This document shows, one piece after another, positions 1 to 7,767 of a DNA stretch of 15,258 nt. The stretch is from Chthoniobacter flavus (GTDB lineage: Bacteria > Verrucomicrobiota > Verrucomicrobiia > Chthoniobacterales > DYNR01), in NCBI GenBank assembly GCA_020720945.1, contig DYNR01000019.1, positions 1 to 15,258 on the forward strand, read 5' to 3'. The notes under the pieces are model-generated. The model made no database searches. It was not told the DNA's origin and was given only the letters and a program-made list of their open reading frames with translations. The stretch's first letter is position 1. Every line of letters starts with the position of its first letter. The position numbers and the translations under genes were made by a program.

Positions 1-13
1 TTCTGCGAAGAAT

Positions 14-1324
14 TTACCGGCTTCCGAAAAGGTAGTTGCAAATCACGACGGATGCGGCCATTCCGCAGGCATCAGCAAAAAGTCCGGCAGGAAGCGCATG
101 GCGACTGCGACGCACCGAAACCGAACCGAAATAAACCGCCAATACATAGAAGGTCGTTTCCGTGCTTCCCATGATCGTGGCACCCATCCTGGCAATCAGA
201 CTGTCGCCCCCGTGGGTTTGTGCCAACTCGGAAAAAATGGCTGTCGCCCCGCTCCCGCTCAAAGGCCGCACCAACATCAATGGCAAAATCTCGGAAGGGA
301 CGCCGAGGGGATCGAGGATTCTTCCGAGCCACTGCCCCAACAAAGCAACCCCGCCCGCTGCACGAAACATGGCGATTGCGACAAGAATCGCGACCAAAAA
401 CGGGATAATCCGCAAAGTGACCGAAAACCCTTCTTTGGCTCCTTCTACAAATTCTTCATAGACAGGCACTCCCCGCAACGCTGCGACGAGGGGAAAAAAT
501 GCGAACAAAAAAGGAATCGCCAAAACGGAGAGCGATTCCGCCGAAGCAACCAGCGGATTTTTTTCCGACATGGACGCGGCGATTTGCCAACCGAAATAGG
601 CGAAGCCGAAAAAAAACAGGACGAGAACACCCCATCCCCATCGGGGAAACGGAAGAGAAACTTCTTCTTCCAACGCGAGTTCCTCGTTTTTCAACTCCGC
701 TTCGATTTCTTCAACCCTTTTTTTATCTGGTGCGGGAAGACTGTAACACGGCAAGCGTTCTAAAGATTTAACCGCCGTAATCCCGGCAATCGTAGAACAG
801 ACCGTCGCGATAAAAGCCGTGCCAATCACCACGGTCGGCTGGGTTGCCCCCGCCGCCGCCAAAAGCGCAACCGCCGTTGCAGGAACGAGTTGGATGGAGC
901 TGGTGTTGATTGCCAAAAAAGTGCACATCGCGTTGCTCGCCGTCCCTGGATGGGGGTTGATTTTTTCCAGATCTTGCATCGCCCGCAAACCGAGCGGTGT
1001 GGCGGCGTTGCTCAACCCCAGCATATTCGCCGCCATGTTCATCAGCATCGAGCCCATGGCGGGGTGATTCGCTGGCACTTCGGGAAAGAGCCAGCGGAGG
1101 ACAGGTCGCAACAGCCGGGCCAAAACCGCGATCAGCCCCGCTTTTTCCGCCAAGCGCATCATCCCCAACCAAAGCGCCATCAATCCGGCAAGAGGCAACG
1201 CGAGTCCCATGACCGCGTTTTTCGCAGCATCGAAAGCCGCCGTCGAAAGCTCGGGGAGTTTTCCGCTCGCCCCGCCGAGGAATACGGCAATGAGCAACAA
1301 GCTTAACCAAAGGTAATTGAGCAT
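14..1324 (-). CDS. Fused SpmA-SpmB nucleoside-recognition (Gate) domain membrane protein
   Basis: A 436-residue polytopic membrane protein made of two parts that are usually separate genes. Residues 1 to about 195 resemble SpmA: an N-terminal membrane helix, then conserved HPAMGSMLMNMAANMLGLSNAATPLG-like sequence around 87-112 and a NTSSIQLVPAT segment. Residues about 229-436 resemble SpmB: VEGAKEGFSVTLRIIPFLVA, RPLSGSGATAIF and GSTETTFYVLAVYFGS. An acidic linker (about 196-228, rich in E and K) joins them. Both halves belong to the Gate/nucleoside-recognition family. SpmA and SpmB are known from spore maturation in Bacillus, but fused forms occur in non-sporulating phyla, and what they transport is not settled. 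The ATG lies 6 nt after the stop of the LarA-like gene, so it is probably the last gene of a galK-larA-like-spmAB operon. No Shine-Dalgarno is visible. The family assignment is firm and the function is open. Confidence 0.9.
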   Translation of the reverse strand: MLNYLWLSLLLIAVFLGGASGKLPELSTAAFDAAKNAVMGLALPLAGLMALWLGMMRLAEKAGLIAVLARLLRPVLRWLFPEVPANHPAMGSMLMNMAANMLGLSNAATPLGLRAMQDLEKINPHPGTASNAMCTFLAINTSSIQLVPATAVALLAAAGATQPTVVIGTAFIATVCSTIAGITAVKSLERLPCYSLPAPDKKRVEEIEAELKNEELALEEEVSLPFPRWGWGVLVLFFFGFAYFGWQIAASMSEKNPLVASAESLSVLAIPFLFAFFPLVAALRGVPVYEEFVEGAKEGFSVTLRIIPFLVAILVAIAMFRAAGGVALLGQWLGRILDPLGVPSEILPLMLVRPLSGSGATAIFSELAQTHGGDSLIARMGATIMGSTETTFYVLAVYFGSVSVRRSRHALPAGLFADACGMAASVVICNYLFGSR

Positions 1325-1330
1325 AATCTG

Positions 1331-2611
1331 TTAACTGCTGGCAGCCCAAGACGGGCGCTCTTCCAAATGATAAAGCATTTCTCCCGCCTTCGGGACAAAC
1401 AAAATCCCCTCTTCTTCTTTTCCCTCGAAATCCTCCTTGCGAATGCTTGCTGGATCGCGATACCCGAGATTGATCTTCTTGCAAATTTCTTCTGGGATCC
1501 CCGTCGCCAAAGTCACTTGGATGCGGCATCGCTCAACTCCGCCATCGAACGAACCAATCCCCCGGACATGCGTCGAGTGCGCGAGGATGCCCCACGGATA
1601 GTCCTTAAATTTTTCCCACTGCTTCAAAAAATAATCTCGGCAATGGTAGCCGATTTTTTCGATCAACGCGCCGTGTGTGACGGAAATCTCGTGGATGTGC
1701 GGGGCGTAAATGATGAGTTCTCCGCCGTCGGCGACTACTGGTTCCAATTTATACATGCACTTGCCGCCCACCCAAAGCTCGTCATACATCGCCGGCGCAC
1801 ACGAAAGCACCGTGTGAAAAGGCTTCGGTTTGCGGAGGATATGGAGTTCTTGGGAAAGCTCGCTCGCGCAGTCCCATGCACCTTCTGGCGTCCCCGCAAA
1901 CATCCCGGCAAAATTTTTTCCTTCCACGACCAAGCAGAAGCACAGCTTGCGGACAGGCACCAGTTGCGCCGCCCTGTCCACCACCTTGCGGACGGGCGTC
2001 CACTTGTTTCCAATAATCATCGGGTTGGTGATCGTCGCCCCTAACCAGTGAAAAAAATTCAGGATTTGCGGTCCCGCAACACCTGGAAACAAATATTTGT
2101 TGCCTCCCGAGCACCCCACGACTTCGTGCGGAAAAACGGGGCCGATAATCAGCACCGCATCGTAATCCAAAAGACGGCGGTTGATCTCCACGGGAACCTC
2201 CATGGAAAAAAGCCCGCCCGAAAGCGTGGCAATGTCTCCGCTAGGAATGTTTCCCAAGTTGACTAACGATTCCGGGTTATCCCATTCGTGGTTGAAAAAA
2301 CGGACGCCCGCATAGCGCGTCCTGCGTTCTTCGAGCGAAATTTCCAAACGCTCACAAATCGCCTCTTCGCTCATCGGCGGATGGGTGCCGAGCGCCACGA
2401 TGATGTCGAGCGCGGCAGTTTCCGGCGCGAGGCGGTCGTGTAAAATCCGAAAAACGCAACCGATCGGCGCCGTGCGAGTCGCGTCCGGAACAATCAGCAA
2501 AACCTTTTTCCCCGCCAGTTCCGCCCCCCCGCAAAATTCGTCCACCAGCTTCGCAACCTGTTCTCCGGAAAGAGTTTGCCCGTTCCCCGCCTTGATTTGT
2601 AAAGTTTCCAT
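1331..2611 (-). CDS. LarA-like nickel-pincer racemase/epimerase homologue (DUF2088)
   Basis: 426 residues from the chosen ATG, close to the 424 of Lactiplantibacillus LarA. LarA enzymes racemise or epimerise 2-hydroxy acids using a nickel-pincer nucleotide tethered to a lysine. The cofactor residues appear intact: DATR (R46), ALGTHPPM (H77), PHEVVGCSGGNK (H162 and K172) and FFHW (H188). The H-to-K spacing of 10 and K-to-H spacing of 16 match H174, K184 and H200 of LarA. The LarA YQ..K substrate motif is not obvious; the local sequence reads DELWVGGK, which suggests a different substrate. The C-terminal half carries APHIHEISVTHG and HSTHVRG, which I associate with PVC-type paralogues. An upstream ATG at 2674 would overlap galK by 34 nt. 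The 2611 ATG is preferred because it follows galK by 29 nt and has an AGGA at 2624-2627, slightly far at 12 nt. Lactate racemase itself is unlikely. Confidence 0.85.
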   Translation of the reverse strand: METLQIKAGNGQTLSGEQVAKLVDEFCGGAELAGKKVLLIVPDATRTAPIGCVFRILHDRLAPETAALDIIVALGTHPPMSEEAICERLEISLEERRTRYAGVRFFNHEWDNPESLVNLGNIPSGDIATLSGGLFSMEVPVEINRRLLDYDAVLIIGPVFPHEVVGCSGGNKYLFPGVAGPQILNFFHWLGATITNPMIIGNKWTPVRKVVDRAAQLVPVRKLCFCLVVEGKNFAGMFAGTPEGAWDCASELSQELHILRKPKPFHTVLSCAPAMYDELWVGGKCMYKLEPVVADGGELIIYAPHIHEISVTHGALIEKIGYHCRDYFLKQWEKFKDYPWGILAHSTHVRGIGSFDGGVERCRIQVTLATGIPEEICKKINLGYRDPASIRKEDFEGKEEEGILFVPKAGEMLYHLEERPSWAASS

Positions 2612-2623
2612 CGTTTTTGAAAT

Positions 2624-2627
2624 TCCT
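2624..2627 (-). promoter_or_regulatory. Possible Shine-Dalgarno site of the LarA-like gene
   Basis: Read on the minus strand this is AGGA, 12 nt before the ATG at 2611. It is one of very few purine-rich SD-like matches before a start codon in the window, and it supports the shorter start. The spacing is longer than ideal. Confidence 0.4.
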
Positions 2628-2640
2628 AAAAATTTTTTCC

Positions 2641-3714
2641 TCAAGCATCCATGGCACCATCGCCCAGAGGACAAACATAGGCCTCCCCGACAACCCCTGT
2701 TTTTTCTTGATACACCTTGACGAGATGCGCGGCAGCCTCCTCCGCGCGATCCGTCGCGACCAGCGAAACCGTAGCTCCCCCGAACCCCCCGCCAGTCAAC
2801 CGGCTCCCGTAAATCCCCGGCGTGGTCTTCGCAATTTCCACCAACGCATCCAGCTCCTCGGTGCTGTTCTCGAAGTTTTCTTGGGAGCTTTCGTGCGAGG
2901 CAAACATCAACGCGCCAAACGCCTGGATGTCGCCTGCCCGCAATGCTGCGATCCCCGCATAGACCCTTTCGTTTTCTCCGGTGATGTGGAGAGCGCGCCT
3001 GCGCGTGATTTCTGGCATCGGCGTTTCCAAAAGTTGGGCGGTCGTCGTGTCACGCAAAAAAGGAACCCCCACGGCCTTTGCGGCTTCAAAACACTGGGCG
3101 CGCCGCTCGTTGTATTCGCCGCCCGTCAAGGCGTGTTTGACCCCGGAGTTGACGATCAGTAACTCGACCCCTTCGACCATCGGAATGCGGTCCACCGTTT
3201 CCGTGCGGCAATCGAGATGCACCAAATGTTCCCGCAACCCAAAAACCGAAGAGACTTGGTCGAGCAAGCCGCAATTGACCCCGACAAACTCGTTTTCCGC
3301 CTTGCGGCAAAGTTTGGCGGTTTCCAGCGGGGACAAAGCAAACCCGTTGAGGTGCCCCAAGAAAACGGCTGTCGCCACTTCGATCGCCGCAGAGCTGGAA
3401 AGCCCCGCCCCCGTGGGAAGAGTCGTCGAAAACTCGCACTCGAACGGAGCGAGAGAAAACCCTTGCTGTTTGAGGGCGGCAAAAACCCCGAGCGGATAAT
3501 CCGTCCACTCCCCGGTGCGGACAAAAGGCGCATCGGCATCAACCACGACATCCTCTCCCATGCCTTCGCTGCGAAGCCGTATTTTTCCGTCGGGACGGAG
3601 CCGCCCGCGGCAAGTCGTCCCGAGTTCCAAGGCTGCCGAAAGAACGACCCCTTCGTTGTAGTCTGTATGGTTGCCGAGAATTTCCACCCGGCCTGGAGCG
3701 AACGCGCAATACAT
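2641..3714 (-). CDS. galK: Galactokinase (GHMP kinase family)
   Basis: 357 residues. It should phosphorylate a hexose, expected to be galactose, at C1 with ATP, feeding the Leloir pathway. All three GHMP signatures are present. The galactokinase signature GRVEILGNHTDYN is at residues 8-20, the phosphate loop PTGAGLSSSAA at 100-110, and LTGGGFGGATVSL at 306-318. The catalytic Asp is D152 in CGLLDQVSS. The sugar-contacting H and D are kept (H16, D18), but the usual Glu of GEHTDYN is Asn (N15). The protein is shorter at the N-terminus than E. coli GalK, starting only 6 residues before the signature. The only other ATG in frame (3810) would reach into the preceding TPR gene's 3' end. No SD motif is seen. 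It heads a probable operon with the LarA-like gene (29 nt downstream) and spmAB. No galT or galE is in the window. Confidence 0.88.
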   Translation of the reverse strand: MYCAFAPGRVEILGNHTDYNEGVVLSAALELGTTCRGRLRPDGKIRLRSEGMGEDVVVDADAPFVRTGEWTDYPLGVFAALKQQGFSLAPFECEFSTTLPTGAGLSSSAAIEVATAVFLGHLNGFALSPLETAKLCRKAENEFVGVNCGLLDQVSSVFGLREHLVHLDCRTETVDRIPMVEGVELLIVNSGVKHALTGGEYNERRAQCFEAAKAVGVPFLRDTTTAQLLETPMPEITRRRALHITGENERVYAGIAALRAGDIQAFGALMFASHESSQENFENSTEELDALVEIAKTTPGIYGSRLTGGGFGGATVSLVATDRAEEAAAHLVKVYQEKTGVVGEAYVCPLGDGAMDA

Positions 3715-3831
3715 AAATCGATGGTTTCTTTTTTTGAAGTGGAGAGTGCCATCTTGCCCGATTTCCCTTCCTTCCGACAAGCCTCGTTTTGCTTGCGACG
3801 CGCCCCGCACAACTCCGTCTTCCCCGCCCTT

Positions 3832-5175
3832 TCAGCGCTTGTTTGCCTCGATGGTTTCAAGCAGCTTCCCGGCGGATTCCGTCTGTTCCGCCGTGAGTTC
3901 TCCCGAATGGATCGCCTCGCGGATGCTTGCCGTCGCTTGTTCCGCAAACCCTTGCTTCGCATACGCTTGCCCTAAAAGAAGCAAGTAGGCACCAACAGGC
4001 GTTTTCTTTTTTTTCGCAGCCTCGACCAAATTTTTTAAGGCTTTTTCTTCTTCGGAAAAAGCACCAGCGGCGTTTGCGGCGCGGGCGTAAAGATACTCGG
4101 AAAAAGTGTCCTTCGCCCCGCTCGAATAAAGCTCTTTGGCAAAACGCCACGCCCTCTCCGGTCGCCCGGCAGCAAGCTCCGCCTGCACCAAAACTTGCAG
4201 TGCCGGCTCGCACCCAGGGAAAATCTCCAGGGCTTCTTCCGCCTGTTCAATGGCGTCACCCCACTGCTTGCGCCCTGCAAGAAACGATGCGTAAAGGCTC
4301 CGCGCATCCGCACTCCGAGGTTGCAAATCAACCGCCCGCAAAAAAAACCGCTTCGCTTCCCCGTTTTGTCGGAGCGCCGCGAGACGCGCCCCCACGCGAG
4401 AAAAATAAAACGCGGCGAAACGGGGTTCGGGATACCTCTCTTCCACTTTTTCTGCGGACAACCAAGCGGTGCCCCCGTTTTTTTCTCCCCGGACAAACAC
4501 GGTGGCAAACGGAAAAACCTTCGCCAGTTGCCAGTCGGAAGACCCCGCCAAATGTTCTAGCAAAACGAGGCTCTCGTCTGGCTGTCCCGCAAAAATTGCA
4601 GCGCGGTAACGGTGCTTCCTCTCCTGCGCCCTCCACTCGGAAGGCGTGGTCGCTCCCGGTGTCGTTTGCAGCGCAAACCCAGGATGCAAAACGCTCATCC
4701 AGCGGGCCGCAGACGGCGAAGCCCACACGCTCCCGCCCTCCACAAACGGCAAAACTTCTTCGAGCGAACCCCGCAAGCGGAGGCTTTGCGGCAACCCGGC
4801 TTCGCTTCTTGAACGGAAAAAATGGACCCCTCCACGAACCGTCGCGAGGAGAAAAAAAACGGAAAGCGCGCCGAGCAGAAAAGGTCTCCACCCCGGCTTT
4901 TTTCCCGCCAGCCAAAACACAAAAACCACCGTGGCGACAAACAGAATCACCGTTTCCAAAAGCGGGAGAGCACCGGCAACAAAGCCCGCAGCCCGCAGCC
5001 CAAAAAACCCGTAAACCGAACGGATCAGCCAACCGAAAATACCATCTCCTTCCCCTCCCTGCGCGGATGCCAAAAAATCCAAAAACGAAGAGTCGGGTTC
5101 GACCAGCAACGCCCCGCCACCCAACACGCTTCCCGCCACCAACGCGAAAACTAAAAAAAACAGCCGCCCTTTCAT
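3832..5175 (-). CDS. Membrane-anchored TPR protein of unknown function
   Basis: 447 residues, not assignable to a named family. The N-terminus has a hydrophobic helix or signal anchor (about 4-24), a short soluble loop, then two further membrane segments (about 63-90 and 96-116). A soluble region of about 330 residues follows. Its second half (about 245-440) has the regular helical periodicity of tetratricopeptide repeats, for example RFFLRAVDLQPRSADARSLY, DAIEQAEEALEIFPG and YLLLLGQAYAKQGFAEQA. Such proteins usually scaffold other proteins at the membrane; nothing here names the partner. The gene is 69 nt downstream of hisH and 117 nt upstream of galK. No SD is visible before the ATG, and the start is chosen because the hydrophobic segment begins there. 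The middle region (about 120-245) has no motif I recognise. Confidence 0.7.
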   Translation of the reverse strand: MKGRLFFLVFALVAGSVLGGGALLVEPDSSFLDFLASAQGGEGDGIFGWLIRSVYGFFGLRAAGFVAGALPLLETVILFVATVVFVFWLAGKKPGWRPFLLGALSVFFLLATVRGGVHFFRSRSEAGLPQSLRLRGSLEEVLPFVEGGSVWASPSAARWMSVLHPGFALQTTPGATTPSEWRAQERKHRYRAAIFAGQPDESLVLLEHLAGSSDWQLAKVFPFATVFVRGEKNGGTAWLSAEKVEERYPEPRFAAFYFSRVGARLAALRQNGEAKRFFLRAVDLQPRSADARSLYASFLAGRKQWGDAIEQAEEALEIFPGCEPALQVLVQAELAAGRPERAWRFAKELYSSGAKDTFSEYLYARAANAAGAFSEEEKALKNLVEAAKKKKTPVGAYLLLLGQAYAKQGFAEQATASIREAIHSGELTAEQTESAGKLLETIEANKR

Positions 5176-5244
5176 TTGTTCACGAGAAAAAAATTTCCAT
5201 CCCGCACAAAAGCTCCGAAACTCCCCACCTCACGCGAACGGAGT

Positions 5245-5883
5245 TCACTCGGCTTCTTCCACCATGCTGCCAACGAAATTCTGCAAAATCGCCAGCCCGA
5301 CCGTTTGACTTTTTTCGGGGTGAAACTGGACGGCCTGCACCTTGCCACGCCCGCACGAAGCCGCAAAAGGCAGTGCGTGATCGCTCCAAGCAGTCACCAA
5401 AGATTCGTCCTCGGGACACGGGTAATACGAATGCACGAAGTAAGTGAAAGCACCCGCCGCGATGCCAGCATAAATCCCCGCGCCCTCGCCGCCCGGAAAA
5501 CGCAACTGGTTCCACCCCATGTGCGGGACTTTGACCCCTTGGGCAACGGGAAACTTGCGGACGGTCCCAGAAAAAAATCCTAACCCTTTTTCGCCCAAGC
5601 TCTCTTCGCTAGAATCAAACAAAATCTGATACCCCAAACAAATGCCCAAAAACGGTTTTCCCGCTCGTAGCCACTCCAAAATCGGAGCATCCAATTTCCT
5701 CTCGCGCAAACTGCGGGCGCAATCGCCGAACGACCCGACCCCAGGAAGCACCATGCCACCAAACTTTTCCAAGCCGGTGGGCGAAGGCAAAAGCTCGGTG
5801 TCCGCGCCGACTTTCTGCAACGCTTTTTCCACGCTGCGGAGATTGCCCCTCCCGTAATCTACGACTGCTATTTTTTTTCCCAT
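5245..5883 (-). CDS. hisH: Imidazole glycerol phosphate synthase, glutamine amidotransferase subunit HisH
   Basis: 212 residues, normal for HisH. The enzyme hydrolyses glutamine and passes ammonia to HisF to make imidazole glycerol phosphate and AICAR in histidine synthesis. The class I amidotransferase triad is visible: C82 in FLGICLGYQ, and H188 and E190 in VQFHPEKS. The N-terminus KIAVVDYGRGNLRSV is typical, as is VLPGVGSFG (45-53). hisB ends 12 nt upstream, so the two are surely cotranscribed. No hisF or hisA is in the window, so the HisF partner must be encoded elsewhere. No SD motif precedes the ATG, so coupling to hisB termination is likely. Confidence 0.96.
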   Translation of the reverse strand: MGKKIAVVDYGRGNLRSVEKALQKVGADTELLPSPTGLEKFGGMVLPGVGSFGDCARSLRERKLDAPILEWLRAGKPFLGICLGYQILFDSSEESLGEKGLGFFSGTVRKFPVAQGVKVPHMGWNQLRFPGGEGAGIYAGIAAGAFTYFVHSYYPCPEDESLVTAWSDHALPFAASCGRGKVQAVQFHPEKSQTVGLAILQNFVGSMVEEAE

Positions 5884-5895
5884 TTTGGCAACGGG

Positions 5896-6483
5896 TTAAA
5901 GCACGCCCTTCGTGCTGGGAACCCCCGTGACTCGCGGGTTAATCCGCGTGGCTCCTTCCAACGCCCTCGCCAGCGCTTTGAAAATCGACTCGGCGACATG
6001 GTGCGAGTCTCTGCCCGCCAAAAGATCGACATGCAAGTTGATGAGCGAGTTCATCGCAAACCCGCGCAAAAATTCCTCGACCAACTGGAAAGGAAAAAGC
6101 CCGATCGCGGGAAATCCGTCTCCGACCTCATAGCGGAAATACGGGCGCCCGCTGCAATCGACGACGACCCGCGAAAGCGTTTCGTCCATCGGCACATGGG
6201 CGCAACCGTAGCGGACGATCCCTTTTTTGTCTCCCCACGCTTCGGCAAAAGCTTGGCCGAGTGCGATGCCGACATCCTCCACGGTGTGGTGAAAATCCAC
6301 ATGCAAATCTCCCGTCGCTTCAACCTTCAAATCAAAAAGCCCGTGGTGCGTAAAAAGCGTGAGCATGTGGTCAAAAAAACCGATCCCCGTAGCGATGGAC
6401 TCCTTGCCCGTTCCGTCCAAGTCTAGCTCGATCCGTATCTGGGTTTCCTTCGTGTTTCGTTCTATGGATGCTTTCCTGCTCAT
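5896..6483 (-). CDS. hisB: Imidazoleglycerol-phosphate dehydratase
   Basis: 195 residues, the size of the monofunctional enzyme without the histidinol-phosphatase domain found in enterics. It dehydrates imidazole glycerol phosphate to imidazole acetol phosphate using two Mn sites. The duplicated metal motif is clear: GFFDHM (35-40) and DFHHTVEDVG (HH 65-66, ED 69-70) in the first half, and GRDSHHVAES in the second half. The protein ends with the family's conserved PSTKGVL. The ATG overlaps the stop of the preceding secreted-protein gene in an ATGA (6480-6483), so translation is probably coupled. hisH follows after 12 nt. Confidence 0.97.
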   Translation of the reverse strand: MSRKASIERNTKETQIRIELDLDGTGKESIATGIGFFDHMLTLFTHHGLFDLKVEATGDLHVDFHHTVEDVGIALGQAFAEAWGDKKGIVRYGCAHVPMDETLSRVVVDCSGRPYFRYEVGDGFPAIGLFPFQLVEEFLRGFAMNSLINLHVDLLAGRDSHHVAESIFKALARALEGATRINPRVTGVPSTKGVL

Positions 6484-7631
6484 TTTGCTGGAGGAGTTTT
6501 TGGTTCTTCTGCGGTCGAGGAAGAAAAGCCTTCTTTCACCGCAGTCGCCTGGCGTTCGTCCGCCTTTTTCTGGTCTGCCACCGCAGCCTGCAAAGCGTCC
6601 GCCATTTTCTTCGCCGAATCATTGGCTGGCCATAACTCCAACGCCCGCTTGAGTTTGTATTGCGCCGTCGGGAACTCGCGCAAACCGATCAATCTCTTGG
6701 CCTCTTCGACGAGCTTGAGGCTGTCTTGCATCGGTGCCACATTGATTTCGGAAATCCGTTGCAGTTGCTTTTCCGCGACCGCCTGAAGGGATTTCATGCT
6801 TTCCATCGAATTCGGGGAATACGGGAGAAAAACGGCTTTTTCTTTTTTTGCGTCTTCGAGCTTTGTTTTGAAGGCGGCATCTTGGCGGGCTTTGGCATCG
6901 GCCATCGCTTTTTGCTCCGCGGGTTTCGCTTGATCCATGCTGCGGGTGCGTTTTTCTTCCATCGCCGCATACCCCCGCTGCAAACCGGTCAAAGAACCGA
7001 CCAGCTTTTGGAGAGTCTCTTTGGCTTCTCCCACCACTTGCGGGTAAATCCTGCTCCCCGCATAGCTTTTCTCAAAATCGAGGTAGCGGTTCAGCGCGAG
7101 AACCGACTCCCCTTGCTCCATCGCATCCTTCACTTTCTGGTAGGATTTCCGCGCATCAATCTGGTAACGCTCCAACGCGGCCTCTTCTTTGCTGAGAAAC
7201 ACCCCCGCGATTTTTGCCTGCCCCTGCACGACTTTCGTTTTCTCTTCCTCTGCCGCCCGGATCCATTCGCGCGCTTCGGGCACTTTCGCAGACGCGGGGA
7301 ATTTCCCGATAAAATCTTTTACCTCAGCGATATAGGTCGCGTAAGGCATCGCGTCAAACGCGTCCGCGGGCAACCCTTTTTTCTTCAGCACCTCGAAGGC
7401 TTCGAGGTCGGGAGAAGTTTCGCTGATGGATTTGATGTCGGCTTGCGGGATGTTTCGCTCTTCGGTGATCGTCGCGGAAAAACGGGTTTCGATGACGACC
7501 TCCGCCGCGCTTTTGCGCAAAATTTTTCCTTCGACGACCTCGCCGGATTTTAGCACGACGGAATCGGCTTGGGCGGAGAGGAGGGAAGCGGCGAAAACCG
7601 CGACAGAGGTGGCAATACGGATTTTTCGCAT
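6480..7631 (-). CDS. Secreted protein with N-terminal LKSG-type beta motif and long helical region, function unknown
   Basis: 383 residues from the chosen ATG. Residues 1-22 form a classic signal peptide (MRKIR, hydrophobic core, cleavage after SAQA), so the product is exported. Immediately after it comes DSVVLKSGEVVEGKILRKSA, a short beta motif seen at the N-terminus of many exported PVC-group proteins. The rest is mostly charged helix, with possible coiled coils and repeat-like helices (about 90-330), including a TPR-like hairpin near AQYKLKRALELWP. The tail is low complexity. It resembles what I recall as the verrucomicrobial 'PTPDL family', but the name-giving motif is not intact, so this is only a guess. 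The frame stays open upstream to an ATG at 7754, but that would place 41 unrelated residues before the signal peptide. The stop overlaps the hisB start by 4 nt. No SD is seen. Confidence 0.75.
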   Translation of the reverse strand: MRKIRIATSVAVFAASLLSAQADSVVLKSGEVVEGKILRKSAAEVVIETRFSATITEERNIPQADIKSISETSPDLEAFEVLKKKGLPADAFDAMPYATYIAEVKDFIGKFPASAKVPEAREWIRAAEEEKTKVVQGQAKIAGVFLSKEEAALERYQIDARKSYQKVKDAMEQGESVLALNRYLDFEKSYAGSRIYPQVVGEAKETLQKLVGSLTGLQRGYAAMEEKRTRSMDQAKPAEQKAMADAKARQDAAFKTKLEDAKKEKAVFLPYSPNSMESMKSLQAVAEKQLQRISEINVAPMQDSLKLVEEAKRLIGLREFPTAQYKLKRALELWPANDSAKKMADALQAAVADQKKADERQATAVKEGFSSSTAEEPKTPPAK

Positions 7632-7721
7632 TGGATTTAAGGGATGAAAAGTAGGTTGGGGAAATGCGGGGAGAACGAAAAACAAACCCGGGCGCTCCCC
7701 TTTCGCTCCAGAGTTTTTTTT

Positions 7722-7753
7722 TGAGGGGGAGGGTGTCCGGACCCGCCCCCTCA
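7722..7753. repeat. 13-bp GC-rich inverted repeat flanked by a homopolymer run
   Basis: Arms 7722-7734 and 7741-7753 are complementary except for one A/C mismatch, with a 6-nt loop. It lies in the 136-nt gap between the nucleotidyltransferase stop and the secreted-protein ATG. A T9 run (7714-7722) abuts the left arm on the plus strand, so a minus-strand transcript would carry hairpin then A9. That is the wrong polarity for an intrinsic terminator of the minus-strand genes. It could be an mRNA-stabilising or processing hairpin. Confidence 0.6.
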
Positions 7754-7767
7754 TAAGATCATGTTTT

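Noticed and set aside
98..763. 221-codon plus-strand open frame
   Set aside because: Antisense to the fused spmAB gene; low-complexity R/Q/N-rich translation without family features.
768..1529. 253-codon minus-strand open frame in another frame
   Set aside because: Overlaps the N-terminal half of spmAB and the end of the LarA-like gene, both of which have clear homology.
2612..2674. Longer N-terminus for the LarA-like protein
   Set aside because: It would overlap galK by 34 nt and add 21 residues with no LarA likeness; the shorter start has an AGGA upstream.
3927..5447. 506-codon open frame on the plus strand
   Set aside because: It is antisense to the TPR gene and hisH, is rich in P, K, R, T and S with no domain likeness, and is explained by the strong codon bias of the genes on the other strand.
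6660..7553. 297-codon plus-strand open frame
   Set aside because: Antisense to the secreted protein, which has a signal peptide and an overlap with hisB; the plus-strand translation is a F/R/H-rich shadow.
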